This document shows positions 59,775-64,000 of a stretch of 64,000 nucleotides of DNA, one piece after another; position 1 is the stretch's first letter; every line of letters begins with the position of its first letter. The notes under the pieces were generated by a model. It made no database searches. It was given only the letters and a program-made list of their open reading frames with translations, and had not been told where the DNA came from. Both the position numbers and the translations under genes were made by a program. The DNA comes from Phycomyces blakesleeanus NRRL 1555(-) (taxonomy: Eukaryota > Mucoromycota > Mucoromycetes > Mucorales > Phycomycetaceae): positions 310,001 through 374,000 of the forward strand of contig NW_017265157.1 in NCBI RefSeq assembly GCF_001638985.1. The letters are read 5' to 3'.

Positions 59775-60373
59775 GGGCATCTGCAGCGGGTTACCTTACT
59801 GATATATATATATAATGCAGTTTAGCTACACCGGGGGATTGAATACCGGTTAAAAACAGATTGCCAAAGTGTGGTTATATTATAAAAACAATTTGAGCTT
59901 TTTGACTATTTAAAGGTGTCTGTTCTTCACTGGTGGCTTTAATCATATTCTTCTTTTTTTAAAATTTATTTTATTGGACATTTGTCCTCTATTAGATGCC
60001 TTAAAAATATGAATTTAATAATTTCAATATTGTCTGATTAATAGTGAGCATAATTTGTGAGGATTTATTTGCTCATTTCTATAGACCATTGTTCATTCTA
60101 ACAAAGGACGTGAGAGAGAAGAAAACAATTCAAAAATATAATATCGACTTATAATGTATCACTAGATGTAATGTTCCAGGCCTTAAAAATAGCCTACATT
60201 ATCTATAATGTTTCCTCATGGGTTTGCCCAACCAAAAAAAAATAAAAAAAAATAAAAAAAATCTATAATATTGTCTAAAATATAACCGCTGCAGACGATT
60301 TTTTGACAACATTTCAGAATTCACGTTAAAATAATCGTAAAAATTCATTTTAATGTAACCGCTACAGATGCTC
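59775..60373. mobile_element. MITE-like element with GRGCATCTGYAGCGG inverted repeats
   Basis: The left end is GGGCATCTGCAGCGGGTTAC (from 59775). The right end in complement is GAGCATCTGTAGCGGTTAC (from 60373). The flanks are CTA and TAA, which could be a degraded three-base TWA target duplication as for PIF/Harbinger elements (inference). A partial inner copy, ACCGCTGCAGACG, is near 60284-60296. No coding capacity is seen in the 599 bp. Confidence 0.68.
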
Positions 60374-61363
60374 TAAGCTATTACCAAGATGTTGAGATAA
60401 ACTATGCTTCTTTGGATAATTAGTAATAAGTAAGAGAGAGAAGTAGAAATAGCTAATTATTTCTGTGGTTGATTGTTACAATGCTTGTGTCTTTTAATTG
60501 ATTTCTTCACCAGCTATAAGAATTATATTCTTCTTGCGGCCACGACTTGAGCAATTTTTTTACATAATTGATACAAAGAGAGGTTTAGAAAGATAGGATA
60601 TGTCTGGGTCATATGGAAGTTTAAAGACACACGCAATTAACTAATGAACTAATGAAGAATCTTCTATTTATGTAAGCTCTCAATAAAGATAAAGATAGCG
60701 AATATATCTACTAAGAAGATAATGCTCCCTGTCACAAGTTTAATATTGGATAAGAGTGGAAGAGATGACATAATTTTATAGTAATAGTAAGGCTGCCAAG
60801 TAGTTTAGATTTTAGCTCTATGGAGATCTCATAAGAATATTCCACCAGAAGAGTGAAAAAGAAAAAAGAGGTTAATCTTCAAAAACTTTTAATGAGGTTG
60901 TGGTTATTACCTATATGGAATAAAACAGTACTCGGGTTGGTGTTTGTAATGTTAAGTGCATGTCAATGCCTAATTGCATGTCAATGCCTAGTTGCGTGGC
61001 AATGCCTAATTGAATGTCAATGCTTAATTGCATACATGAGATGAAGAAAGTTAATGAAACATCATCAAACTATTGATTTTCTTAAAAGAAAAACTATACC
61101 TTTGTATTTATATGTTTTCAGACATGAGTTGTCAAGTGAAAGAAGATCGGCTAAACCAAGATTGCTAAAGAAGTTGTATTATTGATATATTAGAACTTAA
61201 TAAGTATGATGCCCATTGTTGATACGTGTCTATACATATACATACCTTGCTTGTAAAAGAAAATTTAACCTGATTTTAATACTGAATATTGTATTAAAAT
61301 ATTCATTTATATACTTTTAAAGTATATCCGATAAATCCCAAAAGTAAAAATAAAGATTTTTTT
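60374..61363. other. Intergenic, AT-rich, with a short tandem repeat
   Basis: No supported gene. Contains the four-copy repeat listed separately. It forms the distal (3', minus-strand) flank of the rRNA-like segment. Confidence 0.45.
60957..61034 (+). repeat. Four-copy tandem repeat of about 20 bp
   Basis: Units close to TGCATGTCAATGCCTAATTG are repeated four times with one or two changes each (GCATG, GCGTGG, GAATG variants). It lies in non-coding sequence. Confidence 0.8.
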
Positions 61364-62417
61364 GTCAAGACCTGCGCTTGAAGGCCGATCCACTCAAGTT
61401 TACACCCAAGCTTCTCAACAACCCTCATTCCTGCCTACTCGGCATGGCATCAAATTTACCATGACGGCAAAGTATCGGTGAAATGCTTTAATGCCAAACT
61501 GCTCGGGACAGGTGTCTGAGACACCCAAGTGAACAGCATAGCATTTACTTAGGCACCTTAACTTTGCTTCGGGTTCGTCCCTCATGTCCAGTTCTGTTTA
61601 CCAGAGCGTGGGTTACAAGTATCAAAGTCTAAGCAATGAGGGACTTGAAAAGCACAGGGATCATTTCAACAGGAAGCAGTAAAATACAGGCGATTGTACT
61701 GGGTAATCTGTCGATTCTGCTGGAATCTACCTGTATTACCTCACGTCCAGGTGCTCAACGAATTTAAAAAACTCTACGCATCCAGGTGATACACCCTTAT
61801 ACTTGCACCTTTCTGTGACAATCTTGACATGCCCCAAAGGACAAAATCTGGAGAGCCAATATCCAACGTCCTAAGAAAATAGCATAAAGCTACCTCTGCG
61901 TTCCTCAGTCTTCTCCATGTTATGTGCCGCACAACACAGAAAAAACTGACGTGGATTTCATCCGGCTTTCGCCTTCATGTGAGTGGCTCAGGAAGGTCTT
62001 TAACGTCCAGTATGCTCTACACTAAGAGCTACTTTCCCTTACGGTACTTGTGTTCAGTTGGTTTTTTATAAGTATATTTAGCCTTCGATGAAACTTTTCA
62101 CCAGGATTAGGGAGTTTGTAAAACAACCCGACTCATCGGAAGCTACTTAACACAAAGACAAGAACTCAAGACAAGGTGAGGGGATTGCACCCTCCAGTAA
62201 CCTTTTCCAGGGAGTGAAGGCTACTGACTTGTTGGTATGCCTGGAAAAGCAGTTCACTAGTTCACAATCCAGAGCAGTCAAAAGACTACTCCGGTTCAAA
62301 CATTGGAGCTTCTCCATCTCAAACAATAAAGTCCAAGACGGAATCCCTTTTGGTTTCTTTTCCACTGCAGTAAATGCAGGTAGAATCGCTCAAAGTACGG
62401 ACCAATTTTAGGCCATG
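61364..62417 (-). rRNA. Strongly diverged, partial large-subunit (28S/25S) rRNA-like sequence
   Basis: Read on the minus strand, the order of universal LSU blocks is kept. GGAAAAGAAACC occurs near the 5' end (about 62363), then a GGTGCAATCCCCTC match to GGTGAGAATCCC (about 62200) and AAGGCTAAATAT (about 62085). Next are GTACCGTAAGGGAAAG (about 62052), GACTGAGGAACGCAG (about 61910) and TTAGGACGTTGG (about 61877). Last come AAACAGAACTGG (about 61605), AAAGTTAAGGTGCC, CATGCCGAGTAGGCAGG (about 61450) and GCGCAGGTCTTG (about 61376). These correspond to roughly the first 1.5 kb of yeast 25S, but in about 1.05 kb: variable domains are shortened or replaced. Beyond 61364 the sequence becomes AT-rich spacer, so the 3' half is missing. 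It may be a pseudogene or a divergent functional rRNA-derived RNA; the sequence alone does not decide. Confidence 0.8.
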
Positions 62418-62567
62418 GTACCTTGAGCGAACTCAATGACTAGACGCCAAAGAGTGCAGTGCGTTCAATAAAAAAACCAGAATCTCATATTAAGACAAGC
62501 CTTATAAATAAGGCGTCTACAATGAGCGAGTTGGAAAAGAGCCCGGAGACTCACTGTTAAAGACCAT
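62418..62567 (-). rRNA. Diverged 5.8S rRNA-like segment adjoining the LSU-like sequence
   Basis: On the minus strand CTTTAACAGTGAGTCTCCGG matches the 5.8S start CTTTCAACAACGGATCTC, with GGGCTCTT following as in 5.8S. TTGAACGCACTGCACTCTTT matches the 5.8S block TTGAACGCACATTGCGCCCC. The two blocks are about 90 nt apart here and about 94 in yeast. Counting the usual 55 nt to the 5.8S end reaches the position where the LSU match should begin, so ITS2 appears absent or only tens of bases. A stem TTGAG/CTCAA with a TTCG loop sits at the junction. No ITS1/SSU partner lies upstream. Confidence 0.72.
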
Positions 62568-62651
62568 GATATACACATTTTGCATGAAAATGTTTACGTA
62601 TATTCCTTTTGATATATCGTGACCGATAGAATACGAGGTACTCAGTGACCA

Positions 62652-63504
62652 CTCCAAGAGTAGAGATATAAATAAAAATCGAGTATAAGGTTAATATACT
62701 TATTGTGTCAAAGTGTGTGCGCGTGTGCGCGTTTACTTACCTAGCTGTTAACTGGGAAGGGTGTAAAATACTGAGCTGGTTCTCGGTACACCTCTCCATA
62801 AGCATACTTTGAACACTATCAAGAGAATAAAGTAATATAAAAGTATAAAGTGAGTATGTTAATTGAGTCAAAGTATGTATATATTGACTTACCACTCAGT
62901 GGACCATACATGGTATGAAGGCACCATCAAAAGAATGGTGGTTAACAGCTAAACAGAACTAGAAACTGCAATAGAAAAAAAAGAAAACATCAAATCATAG
63001 TTAGCGTGTTGATCGTGTCAAAGTATGTGTGTATGTACGCGTTTACTTACCTAGTAAACAGCAGCGGAAGGCTTGAAAAGTACTTGTGCTAAAAAGCAAG
63101 ACGGGACGGGACACTGGACACTGTGATAAAATAAAAGAAATATCGAATCATAGTTAGTGTATTGATCGTGTCAAAGCGTGTGTGTGTTTGCTTACCTAGC
63201 AGATAACTGCGTAGGGTTTAAAAAAGTACTTGTGCTTAAAAGCAAAACGGCACTGGACACTGGACACTGTGATGAAAGAAAGAAAACATCAAATCATAGT
63301 TAGTGTGGTGATCGTGTCAAATCATCTGTGTGTGTGTATTTACTTACCTGGTACATGAACTTGACGTGAAGGACCTCTCCGTGGCTACAGTGGAATGGAC
63401 GCTGGGCATAGAAGACAGAAAAAAAAACATGCACAAGAAAACACTGTGCTGTAGTTAGTATATTGACCGTGTCAAAGTGTGCATATGTCTGTATAATACT
63501 TTAC
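62652..63504 (-). repeat. Tandem array of about 153-bp units, each an intron-like plus exon-like block
   Basis: Read on the minus strand, six units repeat at 145-158 bp spacing. Each intron-like part starts GTAAGT, GTAAGC or GTAAAG and carries a conserved middle, typically CTTTGACACGATCAA. A branch site follows, CTAACTATGAT in the best copies. It ends in a pyrimidine tract and CAG or similar. Intron-like parts: 63504-63402, 63347-63267, 63195-63121, 63050-62966, 62892-62816, 62740-62652 (75-103 bp). The exon-like blocks between them are 54, 71, 70, 73 and 75 nt; two are about 80% alike. No frame stays open through consecutive blocks, so a protein is unlikely. The final block runs into the 5.8S-like segment. 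Confidence 0.8.
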
Positions 63505-63539
63505 CTGCTATTAGACTGGACATCATTTTTGGAACTTAG

Positions 63540-63634
63540 CTAGAAACCGCGTCTGGGGTGCGTTTTCATAATAAATATCAGTATGCACCTTATACGGATA
63601 GAAGGATATAGGCATTTAAAGACAATTTTCTTAC
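63540..63634 (-). other. Possible first intron upstream of the repeat array
   Basis: On the minus strand a GTAAGA donor at 63634 and a TTTCTAG acceptor at 63540 would join an upstream block (with SVVLGFRH in one frame) to a 35-nt exon-like block 63539-63505. It lacks the CTTTGACAC motif of the array introns, so it is not one of the repeats. Confidence 0.4.
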
Positions 63635-64000
63635 CGTGTCGGAAACCAAGGACCACCGAAAGGAAACCAGGAGGAAGAGGAGGGATAACAGGAAATTGAG
63701 AATTGTATCGATTCTTATATGAAAAAAAATGGGGATGGCGCAGCACGGAAGGCGTAAAAGCCTATTTTGGATAAATCAAAACAAATTCATATGAAAATTA
63801 AATAGTTTCATGTTTTCAGTAAAAGCTCCATGTTTTTTATCGCATATTTTTATTGCGTATTTTTTATCGCATATTTCTATCAAGGACCTATTGGTATTAT
63901 CTAATAGATACATTGAATAGTACCAACACTGAATACATTTGAGTATTACCTTGTTTTAGATAACATTTATATTTCTTTGGGGAATATATTTCTATATCTT
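63635..64000. other. Flank of the array, AT-rich
   Basis: Contains a possible 5' exon-like block (to about 63760, minus strand) and three TCGCATATTTTTAT-like repeats near 63838-63878. No SSU rRNA-like sequence is seen here. The window ends without a further gene. Confidence 0.4.

Noticed and set aside
62147..62411. Open frames on both strands (72 and 65 codons)
   Set aside because: They lie inside the LSU rRNA-like segment and follow its conserved blocks; no protein family fits.
63540..63760. Protein-coding reading of the upstream block (FPVIPPLPPGF)
   Set aside because: When joined through the predicted introns every frame closes within two or three exons, so a coding role is not supported.

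Overview
The window looks like nuclear DNA of an early-diverging fungus, most likely Mucoromycota (inference). It is AT-rich. Its 17 protein-coding genes are compact, and all but three carry several short spliceosomal introns of about 45-140 bp. The gene set includes a DP-type cell-cycle factor, a CHERP-like splicing protein and an HSPA12-type Hsp70, which budding yeast lacks. For the spliced genes the exon models add up to whole reading frames, including exons of only 10-25 nt.

Layout. 77-10145: eIF3h (-), a class-III aminotransferase (+), the tRNA isopentenyltransferase Mod5/TRIT1 (+), the Hsp70 nucleotide-exchange factor Fes1 (-) and a Sip5-like RING protein (-). 10146-14443: gene-poor, with a possible decayed gene and a 271-bp inverted-repeat element. 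14444-25458: a telobox Myb protein (-), a RhoGAP protein (+), a very long intronless mitochondrial PPR protein (-) and a CBS-PB1 membrane protein (+). 27302-37266: DP transcription factor (+), 6-phosphofructo-2-kinase/fructose-2,6-bisphosphatase (-), CHERP-like CID/RS/zinc-knuckle protein (+), short-form RNase Z (-) and an unknown seven-helix membrane protein (-). 40354-57473: a DHA2-type MFS transporter (+), the HSPA12-like Hsp70 (-), an unrecognised coiled-coil protein (+), the 40S-assembly factor Tsr1 (+) and mitochondrial single-strand DNA-binding protein Rim1 (+). Several genes concern RNA and translation (eIF3h, Mod5, RNase Z, Tsr1, CHERP-like, PPR), but they are not arranged as an operon-like unit.

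57474-64000 holds no convincing protein gene and is the most unusual part. Two inverted-repeat (MITE-like) elements lie at 58212-58759 and 59775-60373. On the minus strand between about 63.6 and 61.36 kb there is a composite locus. A tandem array of about 153-bp units, each with a complete set of spliceosomal intron signals and a short exon-like block, runs directly into a strongly diverged 5.8S rRNA-like segment. That segment joins the first part (about 1.05 kb) of a large-subunit rRNA-like sequence with little or no ITS2, and no small-subunit rRNA lies upstream in the window. Conserved rRNA core blocks survive while variable domains are shortened or replaced. This locus is the best candidate for something undescribed.

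Four of the roughly 91 introns inferred here start with GC rather than GT, all with the same GCAAGT donor.
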